Positions 25,311-35,349 of a stretch of DNA of 36,543 bases are shown here, piece after piece; positions within the stretch are counted from its first letter, which is position 1, and every line of letters starts with the position of its first letter. The notes under the pieces are model-generated. The model ran no database searches, was not told the DNA's origin, and saw only the letters and a list, made by a program, of their open reading frames with translations. The position numbers and the translations under genes were made by a program. The DNA comes from Pseudomonadota bacterium (GTDB taxonomy: Bacteria; Pseudomonadota; Gammaproteobacteria; Burkholderiales; Chitinibacteraceae): positions 1 to 36,543 of the forward strand of contig JAPLQI010000005.1 in the NCBI GenBank assembly GCA_026399755.1, written 5' to 3'.

Positions 25311-25757
25311 TTAGCGCTGCCCCAGTTTGATCGCAGCATCTACGCCTTCTTCCATCTCAGGAACGGTATCAAATTGCACGACGCAGTAGATTTTCCAGCC
25401 ATCATCCCCCCGCTTTACGTGGTAGCAAGTGCCGTATTGCCAAGGGTCCAGCTCTAATCGCGTGACTGACCAAACAAGATTGACGGTGGCAAAATGGGGG
25501 GAGATTAGGAGCATATCTTTGATTTGATAAGTTGCGCCGAGAAATCCTTGTTGCTCAAACCAGCTTAGTAAAGCTGCGGTTGCAGGGAGTAATAAGTCCA
25601 TTGTTTCCCAAACAGTGCCTTGTCCTTGATGAATGGTCATAAAGGGCAGGGCAAACATGGACGAGACCGCTTTCGCATCCAAGGTTGAATACGCCTCGCC
25701 ATATTGTTCAAAAAACGCTTCCAATTCTTGCTTCACTTTTACTACTCCAATAGCCAA
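25311..25757 (-). CDS. NTF2/SnoaL-like small protein
   Basis: A 148-residue soluble protein with an NTF2-like fold pattern: an N-terminal helix with FFEQYGEAYSTLDAKAVSSMF, a curved-sheet part with TCYHVKRGDDGWKIYCVVQFD, and no signal peptide. The FAL-PFMTIHQGQ segment fits the DUF4440/SnoaL type. These proteins form small pockets and range from enzymes to binding proteins; no catalytic set is recognisable. It is convergent with uraA and stands alone. Function unknown. Confidence 0.75.
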   Translation of the reverse strand: MAIGVVKVKQELEAFFEQYGEAYSTLDAKAVSSMFALPFMTIHQGQGTVWETMDLLLPATAALLSWFEQQGFLGATYQIKDMLLISPHFATVNLVWSVTRLELDPWQYGTCYHVKRGDDGWKIYCVVQFDTVPEMEEGVDAAIKLGQR

Positions 25758-25937
25758 AAGCTCTTTGTTTTATACATGTGGACTACAGCGGGTACAAGCA
25801 TTTGCTTATGTATTTACTTCTCTAATGGTCGTGGTCAGAACAAAATGGCTGCAAAAAAATGCGTCCCACTCAGGTTGAGTTGATCATCATCGGAGTGGCC
25901 GCAATATCGTCTACGCTGATGAGTATCTGCTTTTGAA

Positions 25938-26996
25938 TTAACGCACCTTAATTCCTGTCCAATATCGGCTTAACAAACGCCGCTCTTTGGCGTCATAAGC
26001 ACGCAATAAAGTCCATTTGGCAAAATCTTGGGGCTTGGGGTTCAGTACAGGGTGTTGGCTAAGCTCTGGGTCTAAAAAGGGCACGGCAGTGCTGACGGGG
26101 CTGATGCTGCCACTGGCTTTTGATTGCGCTGCTGCCGTTTTGCCTTCTAGCAAGAAATCAATAAATTGATGTGCAAGATCCGGCCTTGGTGCGTCTTTCA
26201 TAATGGTGACGGTATCCATCCACCATTCATTGCCTTCTTTTTGCGCGGTAAATTCTAAATGGAATTTTCGCTTGGTCTCTTTAACTTCGCGGCGCGCCTG
26301 AAATAAATCCGAGCTATTGCCCATTGCTAGCCAGATATTGCCGCTGGCAAGTTGGCGGCTATAGCTATCGTTATTAAATGCGGCCCAATAAGGCTTGGCT
26401 TTGCGAATCACATCGCTGGCGGCAGCTAAATCCTCTGCCTTGCCAGAGTTGGGGTCTTTGCCCAGATACATCAGTGCTGCGGCAAACAATTCGCGCGAGC
26501 TATCTAATACGGTGACTTTGTTTTTGATTTTTTTGAGCTGTTCTGGGTCAAAAATAGCGGCCCAGCTGCTCGGGTCTACGCCTACGGCTTTTAATTTTTC
26601 TGCGTTATAGCCCAGCAGGGTTACGCCTATCATAAAGGGCTGGTGATAGGCATTGTTGCTGTCGTAGGGCACGCGTAAAAATGCGGGCAGGATGTCTTTG
26701 CTATGCGGAAGCTTGCTTTTATCGAGGGCGAGCAGCTTATTGGGGCCGATCAGCGCAGGCAGGACAAAGGTTGATGGAAAAATTAAATCGTAACCCTTAG
26801 CGCCCGCAGCCAGCTTGGCAAGTAGCTCTTCATTGTCGCCATAATAACTTTGCTCAACACGGCATTGGCAGCGTGCTTCAAAGGCCTTGATGGTGCTGGC
26901 GGGCATGGAATTGCTCCATACATAAATAGATAATTTATCGTCAGCATTTGCCCAGGATACATGAAGTAAAAAACCTAAAAATAACCATTTCCACAT
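25938..26996 (-). CDS. PotD/PotF-like polyamine-type periplasmic binding protein
   Basis: A 352-residue solute-binding protein with a signal peptide (cut after WANA, near residue 18). The mature start KLSIYVWSNSMPASTIKAFE and the YDLIFPSTFVLPALI segment are those of the spermidine/putrescine binding family (PotD/PotF), whose usual length is about 350. EWWMDTVTIMKDAPRPDLAHQFIDFLL also matches PotD. There is no potABC neighbour, so the transporter partner must be elsewhere, or the protein is used for sensing. Polyamine is the best ligand guess, not proven. Confidence 0.87.
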   Translation of the reverse strand: MWKWLFLGFLLHVSWANADDKLSIYVWSNSMPASTIKAFEARCQCRVEQSYYGDNEELLAKLAAGAKGYDLIFPSTFVLPALIGPNKLLALDKSKLPHSKDILPAFLRVPYDSNNAYHQPFMIGVTLLGYNAEKLKAVGVDPSSWAAIFDPEQLKKIKNKVTVLDSSRELFAAALMYLGKDPNSGKAEDLAAASDVIRKAKPYWAAFNNDSYSRQLASGNIWLAMGNSSDLFQARREVKETKRKFHLEFTAQKEGNEWWMDTVTIMKDAPRPDLAHQFIDFLLEGKTAAAQSKASGSISPVSTAVPFLDPELSQHPVLNPKPQDFAKWTLLRAYDAKERRLLSRYWTGIKVR

Positions 26997-27201
26997 GGTG
27001 TGTACTTCCTTTTTAATGAGCTTTAATCACTCTGTTTAGCAAATAAAATAACGCTTTCTGGTCGCGCTATTTTAAAAAAGGCGCAAAGATATCACGCAAG
27101 TGCATATTGCCGCATTGCTGAAACACACGCCTAGACCCCAATCTGCACTCGGTTACGGTAGAATAGACGGTATCTAAGTATCTACAGAACCCTATTCAGA
27201 C

Positions 27202-28887
27202 ATGAGCAATGAAGCCCCGATTGTAAGCAACTTTATTCGTAGCACGATTGAAAGCGATCTTGCCAGCGGCAAGCACGCCAGTATTCAAACGCGCTTTCCG
27301 CCTGAGCCGAATGGCTATTTGCACGTTGGCCACGCTAAATCGATTTGTCTGAACTTTGGTGTAGCCCAAGATTACCAAGGCCAGTGCAATTTGCGCATGG
27401 ACGACACAAACCCTGAAAAAGAAAACGAAGAATTCGCGCAAGCCATTGCCAGTGATGTGAAATGGCTGGGCTTTGAATGGGCGGGCGAGATTCGCCATGC
27501 GGCCGATTATTTCGATCAGCTTTATGCTTACGCAGAAGAGCTTATCCAAGCAGGCAAGGCTTTTGTTTGTGAGCTGAACGCCGAGCAAATGCGCGAATAC
27601 CGTGGCAATTTTGAAGTGCCGGGTAAAAACAGCCCTTTCCGTGATCGCGCTATTGAAGAGAATCTGGATTTATTCCGCCGCATGAAAGCGGGTGAATTTG
27701 CCGATGGCAGCAAAACATTGCGCCTTAAAATTGATATGGCTGCGCCTAATTTGAATTTGCGTGATCCGGTGATCTACCGCATCAAGCGCGCGCATCATAT
27801 CCGCACTGGCGATAAATGGTGCATCTACCCGATGTACGATTACACCCATTGTATTTCTGATGCGCTGGAAGGCATTACGCACAGCCTGTGTACACTCGAG
27901 TTTGCCGATCACCGCCCGCTCTACGATTGGGTGTTGGACAATATCACCATAGCTTGCCATCCACAGCAGATCGAATTCTCGCGCCTTGAGCTGCTTTACA
28001 CCATGACCTCCAAGCGTAAGCTGGCCGCTCTGGTGAACGAAGGCTTGGTGTCAGGCTGGGATGACCCGCGTATGCCTACCGTGGTTGGTATGCGCCGCCG
28101 AGGTTATACCCCAGAGGGCATTAAATTATTTGCCCAGCGCGTAGGTGTGTCTAAATCAGAAAACGTGGTTGACTTAAGTATTCTGGAAGGCGCAGTCCGC
28201 GAGCAATTAGAAAGCAGCTGCCCGCGCATTATGGCCGTAGTTCGACCGCTTAAAGTGACGCTGACTAACTATGGAGAGGGCGTAACCGCCTCTCGCGCCG
28301 CGCCATATCATCCGCAACATCCAGAGTTTGGCGAACGCAATGTGCCTATCTCGAGTGAGATTTGGGTGGAGCAAGATGATTTCGCCGAAGTGCCACCCGC
28401 AGGCTGGCAACGTCTGACCGTGGGGAGCGAAGTACGTTTGCGCTACTCCTACGTGATGAAGTGCGATGAAGTGGTTAAAGACGCCGCAGGCAATGTGATT
28501 GAGCTGAAATGCAGCTTAGATATGGCGACCCTAGGCCAAAATCCGGTAGGCCGTAAGGTAAAAGGCGTGATTCACTGGTTGTCTGCAGAACACGCGGTGC
28601 CTGCCGAAGTGCGTTTATACGACCGCCTGTTTACCGAAGCACGCCCAGATGCGGTACGTGGTGCGGATGGCGAGTATGTTGATTTTCGCCAGTTTATTAA
28701 TCCGGAATCGCTGGAAGTTGTTACCGCTTATGTAGAAGCCGTGGCACGTGATTTAGCGCCGGAAACGCGTTATCAGTTTGAGCGCTTGGGTTATTTTGTA
28801 ACCGATCGCAAAGACCACGTCGCCGGTGAAAAGATTGTGTTTAACCGCGCGGTTACTCTGAAAGACACTTGGAAGAGCGCCACATGA
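27202..28887 (+). CDS. glnS: Glutaminyl-tRNA synthetase
   Basis: A 561-residue class I aminoacyl-tRNA synthetase that charges tRNA-Gln. The HIGH-type motif is [16 protein letters not shown] (about residues 33-48) and the KMSKS-type motif is MTSKRKL, followed by [10 protein letters not shown]. The two C-terminal beta-barrel anticodon-binding domains are present, with the EDF-like DDFAEVPP region. The length fits (E. coli GlnS 554). A clear Shine-Dalgarno is missing before the ATG. It ends with an ATGA overlap into the next small gene. A full glnS means that this organism need not depend on GatCAB for Gln-tRNA. Confidence 0.97.
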   Translation: MSNEAPIVSNFIRSTIESDLASGKHASIQTRFPPEPNGYLHVGHAKSICLNFGVAQDYQGQCNLRMDDTNPEKENEEFAQAIASDVKWLGFEWAGEIRHAADYFDQLYAYAEELIQAGKAFVCELNAEQMREYRGNFEVPGKNSPFRDRAIEENLDLFRRMKAGEFADGSKTLRLKIDMAAPNLNLRDPVIYRIKRAHHIRTGDKWCIYPMYDYTHCISDALEGITHSLCTLEFADHRPLYDWVLDNITIACHPQQIEFSRLELLYTMTSKRKLAALVNEGLVSGWDDPRMPTVVGMRRRGYTPEGIKLFAQRVGVSKSENVVDLSILEGAVREQLESSCPRIMAVVRPLKVTLTNYGEGVTASRAAPYHPQHPEFGERNVPISSEIWVEQDDFAEVPPAGWQRLTVGSEVRLRYSYVMKCDEVVKDAAGNVIELKCSLDMATLGQNPVGRKVKGVIHWLSAEHAVPAEVRLYDRLFTEARPDAVRGADGEYVDFRQFINPESLEVVTAYVEAVARDLAPETRYQFERLGYFVTDRKDHVAGEKIVFNRAVTLKDTWKSAT

Positions 28888-29273
28888 GAAAGTTACTAGC
28901 ATTGGTTTTACTGGCATGTAGTGGTGCTGCATTTTCTGCAAGCTCTCCAGCAACGCCTGCGGTGGTTTATCAGGGTGAAGCAGGTTTACATCCTGCACAA
29001 GTTGCCTTAGCTTATCTGAAAGATAAAATCAGCAATCCTGCTGGGCAGTTTGAATATCAGCGTTTAGATATTCAGCAGCGTTCACAGGGTGAGGATTTTG
29101 CCCACACTCAGATCAGCGTGGAAATCAAAGGCTTGATGGACGATAGCGTGGCGAATGAGCGTTATCGCCTGAAAATGGCTTTTGTTGATGCGGCATGGGT
29201 GATTACGGCAGAGCAAAAAGATCATCGCTGTCGTCGTGGCGTTAAGGGCTATACCCAGCAGCTTTGCCGCTAA
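28884..29273 (+). CDS. Small exported protein of unknown function
   Basis: A 129-residue protein that I do not recognise. Its ATG (28884) overlaps the glnS stop in ATGA, so it is co-translated with glnS. The N-terminus is a signal sequence; cutting after AFSA (residue 19) is likely, though LLAC at residues 9-12 could be a very early lipobox. The mature part is a mixed fold with [19 protein letters not shown] and a C-terminal basic segment with two cysteines (Cys116 and Cys128, in [15 protein letters not shown]) that could form a disulfide. It might be a Neisseriales-type envelope protein. Confidence 0.75.
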   Translation: MRKLLALVLLACSGAAFSASSPATPAVVYQGEAGLHPAQVALAYLKDKISNPAGQFEYQRLDIQQRSQGEDFAHTQISVEIKGLMDDSVANERYRLKMAFVDAAWVITAEQKDHRCRRGVKGYTQQLCR

Positions 29274-29357
29274 AAAAACGAGGCAGAGCAGGCCTGTTCT
29301 TCAGTAATACGCCCCGTTACAGGAGGCGTGTTGCTTTAAAAGGAAAGTAATTAATCA

Positions 29358-30431
29358 ATGAGCCAATTACAAAACGATACTTTCTTACGCGCACTATGCC
29401 GTGAGCCGGTTGAATACACGCCGGTTTGGTTGATGCGTCAGGCGGGGCGTTATTTGCCTGAGTACTGCGCTACTCGCAAAGTGGCGGGTTCTTTCTTGCA
29501 ACTTTGCAAAAATACAGCGCTGGCTACCGAAGTGACTTTGCAGCCACTGGAGCGTTACCCTCTGGATGCCGCGATTTTATTTAGCGATATTCTAACCGTG
29601 CCCGATGCCATGGGCTTGGGGCTGTATTTTGCAGAAGGTGAGGGCCCGAAGTTTGAGCGGCCACTGAGGGACGAGCGCGATATTCTAGCGCTGACCGTGC
29701 CGGATGTAGGTACTGAGCTGCGTTATGTAACGGATGCGGTGTCATCCATCCGTAAGGCCCTAAATGGCCGTGTGCCCTTGATTGGTTTTTCGGGTAGCCC
29801 GTTTACATTGGCCTGCTACATGATTGAAGGCCAAGGCTCTGCTACCTTTAGCCGCGTAAAAACCATGCTTTACGATAGGCCTGATCTTTTGCACCACATC
29901 CTAGATGTGAACGCCCGTACCGTGATTGATTATTTAAATGCGCAAATTGAAGCGGGTGCGCAAGCGGTGCAAATTTTTGATACCTGGGGTGGCGCGCTGG
30001 CCTATGGCAAGTATCAGGAATTCTCGCTGAACTATATGAAGCAGGTGATTGCAGGCCTTAAACGTGAACATGATGGGCGTAAAGTGCCGGTGATTGTGTT
30101 TACCAAGGGCGGCGGCCTGTGGCTGGAAGATATCGCGGATAGCGGCTGCGATGCGGTGGGTTTGGATTGGACGGTTGATCTGGCTGATGCACGTCGCCGT
30201 ATCGGCGATAAAGTGGCTTTGCAGGGTAATTTTGATCCCAACGCTTTGTTTGCTAATCCTGCTGCGATTGAATCTGAAGTGGACCGCTTACTCGCCAGTT
30301 TTGGCGAGGGTGAGGGGCATGTGTTTAATTTGGGCCATGGTATTTCACAATTCACCAACCCTGATCATGTAACCACTTTGGTGGATAGTGTCCATAAACT
30401 GTCACGGAACTATCATCGAATTGATAAGTAA
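29358..30431 (+). CDS. hemE: Uroporphyrinogen decarboxylase
   Basis: A 357-residue enzyme that removes four carboxyl groups from uroporphyrinogen III to make coproporphyrinogen III in heme synthesis. The N-terminal signature [13 protein letters not shown] and the [12 protein letters not shown] segment with its catalytic Asp are present, as are [16 protein letters not shown] and [15 protein letters not shown] near the end. The length is standard (about 350-360). AAAAGGA lies a little far (about 13 bases) upstream of the ATG. priA follows after 290 bases. Confidence 0.97.
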   Translation: MSQLQNDTFLRALCREPVEYTPVWLMRQAGRYLPEYCATRKVAGSFLQLCKNTALATEVTLQPLERYPLDAAILFSDILTVPDAMGLGLYFAEGEGPKFERPLRDERDILALTVPDVGTELRYVTDAVSSIRKALNGRVPLIGFSGSPFTLACYMIEGQGSATFSRVKTMLYDRPDLLHHILDVNARTVIDYLNAQIEAGAQAVQIFDTWGGALAYGKYQEFSLNYMKQVIAGLKREHDGRKVPVIVFTKGGGLWLEDIADSGCDAVGLDWTVDLADARRRIGDKVALQGNFDPNALFANPAAIESEVDRLLASFGEGEGHVFNLGHGISQFTNPDHVTTLVDSVHKLSRNYHRIDK

Positions 30432-30436
30432 AACAA

Positions 30437-30639
30437 GGGCTTATGTTGGTTTTTTTGTAAAAACGACCGGTATAAGCCCAAGTTATACACATGGCTTGAG
30501 TTTACAAAGTACGGCTTGTCAAGTATTAAGGGTAAATTAATTGTTTGTTACGGCTTTTTTTAAGTTGTTGATTTTAAACGATAAAATTTAAAGTTCAAAA
30601 AATAGGCAGGCTAAGCACAGCCCCGATTCTATTGGGGTT
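30437..30639. other. Structured AT-rich spacer after hemE
   Basis: GGGCTTAT/ATAAGCCC (30437-30479) form an eight-base inverted repeat, and CCCCGA/TTGGGG followed by TTTT (30621-30641) forms a weak terminator-like hairpin. Between them is a strongly AT-rich stretch (about 30520-30605). A DnaA-box sequence TTATACACA lies at 30483-30491. Confidence 0.6.
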
Positions 30640-30657
30640 TTGCCGCTTATCATCAGT

Positions 30658-30692
30658 TAATCCACAAAGTTATCCACAAAATCTGTGGGTAG
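30658..30692 (+). promoter_or_regulatory. Cluster of DnaA-box-like sites upstream of priA
   Basis: TTATCCACA at 30670-30678 is a perfect consensus DnaA box. TAATCCACA at 30658-30666 matches eight of nine and is in phase 12 bases earlier, and TGTGGGTAG at 30684-30692 matches seven of nine in reverse. A further perfect TTATACACA lies at 30483. Their function could be DnaA control of priA, DnaA titration, or an origin-like element; no dnaA gene is in the window. Confidence 0.6.
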
Positions 30693-30721
30693 TCTTGTTT
30701 TGCAGCAAATGCAGGGCGTTT

Positions 30722-32873
30722 ATGACCGGAGTATTAAAGAAATGTGCGTATATTTCGGTAGCCCTCGATGTTCCGCTTACACGCCTGTTTGAATATAGCG
30801 TTTTAGAAGAAAGCGCGCCTGAGATGGGCGCTAGGGTGATTGTTCCCTTTGGCCCGCGTCGCTTAGCAGGGGTGGTGCTGGGGGTGGCAACTGAAACGCA
30901 GTTTGATAGCAGTAAAATCCGTGCAGCGATTGCCCTGCCAGATGATATGCCACCGCTGTCAGAGGACGTACTGGCGCTTGCTCGCTTTTGTGCTGAGTAT
31001 TATGGACATCCACTCGGCCAAGTCTTGGCAACCGCTCTGCCGGTCGCTCTACGCCAGCCAAAGGCCTTTGTGCAACCCGAGCCAAGTGGTGTCTATCAAG
31101 CCACCAACCTAGATGCGCTATTACAAAGCCTGTCCCCTCGTGCCAGCTCACAAAAACAATTAGCCAGCTGCCGTGTCGCCTAGTGCCAATAAATGGTTAA
31201 AGAGTTGGATGGACGCGGGTTGGGTTGCTTTTACCGAAACACTACCCGATGCAATTCCTCTACCCGTGGGGGCTGCTGAGGCCAATGCTGAGCAGGCCTC
31301 AGCGATTGCCTTAATTGACGGCCAGCACGCCTCGTTTGCCGCGTTTTTATTATTTGGGATTACCGGCAGCGGCAAGACCGAAGTGTATTTGCAAACCATC
31401 GCCGCTTGCCTCTCCAGAGGTCAGCAAGCTTTGGTGCTGGTGCCTGAGATTAACCTGACCCCACAGCTGGAAGCGCGATTTAGAGCGCGTTTTCCTAGCG
31501 CCCGCATCGTGGCACTGCATAGTGGCTTAAGCGATAAAGAAAGGGTGCTCAATTGGCTGTCTGCCAGCCGTGGTGAGGCACATATTGTGCTTGGCACGCG
31601 TTTGGCCGTGTTTACGCCCATGCCGCGCCTAGGAATGATTGTGGTGGACGAGGAACACGATGCCTCGTTTAAGCAGCAAGAAGGCCTGCGCTACTCGGCA
31701 AGGGACGCCGCCGTATATCGAGCGCATCAGCGGCAGGTGCCGATTGTGCTTGGCTCGGCAACCCCTGCATTGGAAACTTGGCATAACGCCCGCCAAGGTC
31801 GTTACCGCCTGATTACCCTGCAACACCGTGCGGTAGGCGGAGCGATGCCACCGCAAATCGAAATTATCCCCATGCACCGTGCCAAGGTGGTGGAAGGTCT
31901 GCATCAGGCCACTTTAAATATCATGCGCGATCATCTGGCGGCAGGCCAGCAGGTACTGGTGTTTATTAATCGCCGTGGTTATGCGCCGGTGCTCTCATGT
32001 GGCGAATGCGGCTGGCTGGGCGAATGTAAGCGTTGTTCAGCTAAATTGGTGCTGCACTTAAAAGAGCGCCGTTTGCGCTGCCACCATTGTGGCTACGAGG
32101 AAGTGATTCCTAATGCCTGCCCAGATTGCGGTAATCAGGATATACGCCCGCTTGGGCAAGGCACGCAGCGAATTGAAGCCGCTTTAGAAACACTTTTTCC
32201 TGAAGCTAAAATTTTACGCATAGACCGAGACAACACGCGGCGCAAAGGTAGCTTGCAAGAAATGCTGCGCCAAGTGAGCGCAGGCGAGGCTAATTTACTG
32301 ATCGGCACGCAAATGATGGCCAAGGGCCATGATTTCCCTGCGCTTAATTTAGTGGTGGTGCTGAACGCCGATGCAGGGCTGTTTAGTGTGGATTTTCGCG
32401 GTGAAGAGCGAATGTATGCCCAGCTATTACAAGTGGCAGGCAGAGCGGGGCGGGCAGGTACGCAAGGCCGAGTGCTGATTCAAACCGGCTATCACGATCA
32501 TCCCTTTTACGGCCAGTTACTGGCGCAGGATTACGCCGCCTTCGCCGATGCGCAGCTGGACGAGCGCCGCAGCATGCAGCTGCCACCGTTTGCCGCCTAT
32601 GCATTATTGCGAGCTGAGGCCGAAGATGGCGCGTTGGCCAAGGCATTTCTACAGCAATTACAAGCGGTGCTCGCCGACGCGGCAGGTGTGCAGATGTTTG
32701 ACCCGATTGCCGCCACCATGCAGCGCAAAGCAGGCATGGAGCGCTGGCAACTGCTGGTGATGAGTGATACACGTCATCCCCTAGTCAACGCCTTAAAACG
32801 CATCGCGCCTATGCTGGAAGCGCGCAACAATAAAGTGCGCTGTATTTTAGATGTGGACCCGATTGAGATGTAA
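30722..32873 (+). pseudogene. priA: PriA, primosomal replication-restart helicase, frameshifted
   Basis: Two reading frames together give a full PriA. Codons from ATG 30722 to the stop at 31183 encode the N-terminal 3'-DNA-binding part (VALDVPLTRLFEYSVL, GARVIVPFG, EYYGHPLGQVLATALP). A frame one base on, from about 31164 to 32873, encodes the rest: winged-helix start (SPSANKWLKSWMDAGWV), Walker A GITGSGKTEVYL, DEEHD box, GSATP, eight-cysteine zinc region (CGECGWLGECKRC ... CHHCGYEE ... CPDCG), GTQMMAKGHDFP and QVAGRAGRAG. The shift lies between 31164 and 31183. Causes may be a sequencing error, a real mutation or recoding. A GTG at 31173 could start the second part, but no binding site is seen. 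PriA restarts stalled replication forks, and loss is usually costly. Confidence 0.88.
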
Positions 32874-32943
32874 AAAAAGCAAGGAACTGGCCCAGCTATG
32901 GTTCGGAAACCGTAGCTCGCTAGGCCAGTTCAATGCTTTTTTT
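32872..32943. terminator. Large bidirectional terminator between priA and cydB
   Basis: AAAAAAAGCA and TGCTTTTTTT flank a stem of GAACTGGCC/GGCCAGTTC with an inner TATGGTT/AACCGTA hairpin. It overlaps the priA stop and can end both convergent transcripts. Confidence 0.88.
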
Positions 32944-33007
32944 GAATCAAGCAAAACATCAAGCAAAACGAATAACGGTTGTGATGTGATGCCTAAGTGA
33001 TAAGGCT

Positions 33008-34021
33008 TTAATCGTAACTTAGCTCTGTAGCCGCCTTGCCATGAAAAACACGATAAACATAAGCGGTGTATGCAAGCACCACGGGTAGCACCACAGCAGC
33101 AACTACTAGAATCGCCCATAGCGCCTCCGTGTCACTTGCGGCCTGCCAAATCGTCATTTTGTTGATGACGATATCTGGAAATATGCTGTAAGCAAGTCCC
33201 CAAAACGAGAGCAACACAATGCTTACACACAGCACAAATGGCACCCAACAATAGCGATCATCTCCTTGGGCCTGGCGGCGAGCAAGGCGCGGTAGTAAGT
33301 AATTCAGCAATGCAAATAAGCCAAAAGTGACTAGTGGTAGTGGCAATAGCAGCAGAAACTGCGGCAATGCAAACCACTTGGCGGCGATCGCTGGGCTTGC
33401 CAAGGGGGTGGCGATAGAGACTAAGGCCACAGCTGCGATTGCGCCTAATAACACCTGTTTTGCCCAAACATAAGCACGAGCTTGCAATAAGCCTGTGGTC
33501 TTTAGAATTAGCCAACTGGCCCCTAGTAAGGCATAAGCGGTGCAAAGGCATAAGGCCGTTAACCAAGCAAAGCCCCAAGCCACCCATCCTTCGCTAAAAC
33601 CCATCAGATAACGGCCCAGCATCAAGCCCTGCATCAGAGAAACCAGCAGGGAGCTGACGAAAAAAGCGGTATCCCATAATGGCTGATGTGGCTCACGCGC
33701 TTTAACGCGAAAATCAAAGGAGACCCCACGGATAATGAGCCCGCCTAGCATGAAAGCAAGCGGCAGATAGAGCTCACCAGACACGAGCGAATTGGCTGCG
33801 GGAAATGCGGCGAGCAATAAGCCTATTCCCAATACCAGCCAAGTTTCATTTGCATCCCAGAACGGGCCTATCGTCGAAAGCATCTGGGTTTTTTCCGCAC
33901 GCTCTACGCGCGGCAGTAGCAGACCGATTCCGAGGTCGTAGCCGTCTAGTACCACATAGATCAGCATCGATAGGGTTAACAAGCCAGCGAAAATAACAGG
34001 AAGCCAATAAGTCAGATTCAT
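33008..34021 (-). CDS. cydB: Cytochrome bd-type quinol oxidase subunit II (CydB/CioB)
   Basis: A 337-residue inner-membrane protein with about eight to nine hydrophobic helices, subunit II of a bd-type quinol oxidase. The N-terminus has LIYVVLDGYDLGIGLLLP and FWDANETWLVLGIG, both diagnostic for CydB. It pairs with CydA, whose end overlaps its start by four bases (ATGA). No cydX-like small gene is visible before the terminator. The 337-residue length and partner type indicate the cyanide-insensitive oxidase (CioB) branch. Confidence 0.95.
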   Translation of the reverse strand: MNLTYWLPVIFAGLLTLSMLIYVVLDGYDLGIGLLLPRVERAEKTQMLSTIGPFWDANETWLVLGIGLLLAAFPAANSLVSGELYLPLAFMLGGLIIRGVSFDFRVKAREPHQPLWDTAFFVSSLLVSLMQGLMLGRYLMGFSEGWVAWGFAWLTALCLCTAYALLGASWLILKTTGLLQARAYVWAKQVLLGAIAAVALVSIATPLASPAIAAKWFALPQFLLLLPLPLVTFGLFALLNYLLPRLARRQAQGDDRYCWVPFVLCVSIVLLSFWGLAYSIFPDIVINKMTIWQAASDTEALWAILVVAAVVLPVVLAYTAYVYRVFHGKAATELSYD

Positions 34022-35349
34022 GCGAGTTGCTCCTGTTGAGTGAGTACCTGAGCACTGGCGGCCTTTTTAGCCAAATGAAATAGCACCGACACGTAGGCGA
34101 CAAGTAGAAACGCATACAGAGATAGGTACATGGCTAAACTAGAAGCCAGCATGGTTGGCGTAGCACCACCAGCGGCTTCAGCGGTGGTTAACACGCCAGT
34201 GACTAGCCAAGGTTGACGCCCCATTTCAGTGACGTACCATCCCGCCAATGTGGCGACCCAGCCGGAAAAAGTCATTCCCACCAGAATACGCAATAGCCAG
34301 CGTGGTGATTCTTTGCGGCGCAGCTTCCATGCGGCCAGCCAAGAAACAAGCAGCATCAGCGAGCCGATACCCGCCATGACGCGGAAACTCCAAAACACTT
34401 TTGCTACAGGGGGATGTTGAGCAAACGACTCAAGCCCTTTTATTTCTCCATCCAAAGAGTGGGTGAGGATCAGGCTACCCAGCTTTGGAATACCTAGCGC
34501 GAAGTCATTGTTGTGAGTCTGCTCATTGGGTAGCGCAAACAGTAATAAGGGTACAGATTGCTCCGTGCGCCAGATGCCCTCTATCGCAGCCAGCTTGGCG
34601 GGCTGTACTTCTCGTGTTTTCAAACCATGCATGTCCCCCACTACAATCTGCAGTGGAATCAACAACGCAGCGGCAAGCACGCCTGTTTTTAAGGTCAGGC
34701 TCACTCCTTCACTGCTGTCCCCCTTCAGCCGGCGATAGGCGGACAAACCGGCTAATAAGAAAGCCGCCGTTAGGCCTGAAGCAATCAGCATGTGCGCGAA
34801 GCGGTATGGGGCAGATGGATTGAAGATGACTTCTAACCAACTTGTCACAACGGCATGGCCATTGACCATCTCGAAGCCAGCAGGCGTTTGCATCCACGAG
34901 TTAAGCGTCAAGATCCAGAATGTCGACATGGTATTGCCGATGGCCACGATCAAAGTTGCTAAGGTATGAGCGCGCTCGGAAATGCGAGATCTTCCGAACA
35001 GCATCACGCCAAGAAAGGTGGCCTCTAAGAAAAAGGCAGTAAGAATCTCATAAGAGAGCAGCGGTCCAGCAATATTGCCGACGACACGCATAAAGCCTGG
35101 CCAATTGGTGCCAAATTGGAAACTCATGGTGGCACCGGTAACCACACCTAGTGCAAATGACAATGCAAATATCTTTATCCAAAAAGCGTAGGCGTCCATC
35201 CAAGCCTGTTGGCCGGTTTTAATATAACGCCATTTAAAAAATAATAGAAACCAGCCCAGTGCAATGTTAATAGAGGGAAAAAGAATATGAAAACTGATAT
35301 TGGCGCCAAATTGAATGCGCGCCATAGTAAGCGCATCAAGTACGTTCAT
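34018..35349 (-). CDS. cydA: Cytochrome bd-type quinol oxidase subunit I (CydA/CioA)
   Basis: A 443-residue subunit I that carries hemes b558, b595 and d and the quinol site and reduces O2 to water. Heme ligands fit: His21 (ISFHILFP) for b595, the His in YRFAHMLIASG and the Met in TEMGRQPW for b558. The Q-loop starts GLKTREVQPAKLAAIEG but is short, giving 443 residues against about 520 in E. coli CydA, which places it with the CioA branch. The enzyme has heme only and no copper. It leads the cydAB operon, with an inverted repeat (35393-35432) in its upstream region. Confidence 0.95.
   Translation of the reverse strand: MNVLDALTMARIQFGANISFHILFPSINIALGWFLLFFKWRYIKTGQQAWMDAYAFWIKIFALSFALGVVTGATMSFQFGTNWPGFMRVVGNIAGPLLSYEILTAFFLEATFLGVMLFGRSRISERAHTLATLIVAIGNTMSTFWILTLNSWMQTPAGFEMVNGHAVVTSWLEVIFNPSAPYRFAHMLIASGLTAAFLLAGLSAYRRLKGDSSEGVSLTLKTGVLAAALLIPLQIVVGDMHGLKTREVQPAKLAAIEGIWRTEQSVPLLLFALPNEQTHNNDFALGIPKLGSLILTHSLDGEIKGLESFAQHPPVAKVFWSFRVMAGIGSLMLLVSWLAAWKLRRKESPRWLLRILVGMTFSGWVATLAGWYVTEMGRQPWLVTGVLTTAEAAGGATPTMLASSLAMYLSLYAFLLVAYVSVLFHLAKKAASAQVLTQQEQLA

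Noticed and set aside
31173-32873. Helicase half of priA as an independent gene from GTG 31173
   Set aside because: No ribosome-binding site, and the upstream frame supplies exactly the missing PriA N-terminus, so a frameshifted single gene is simpler.
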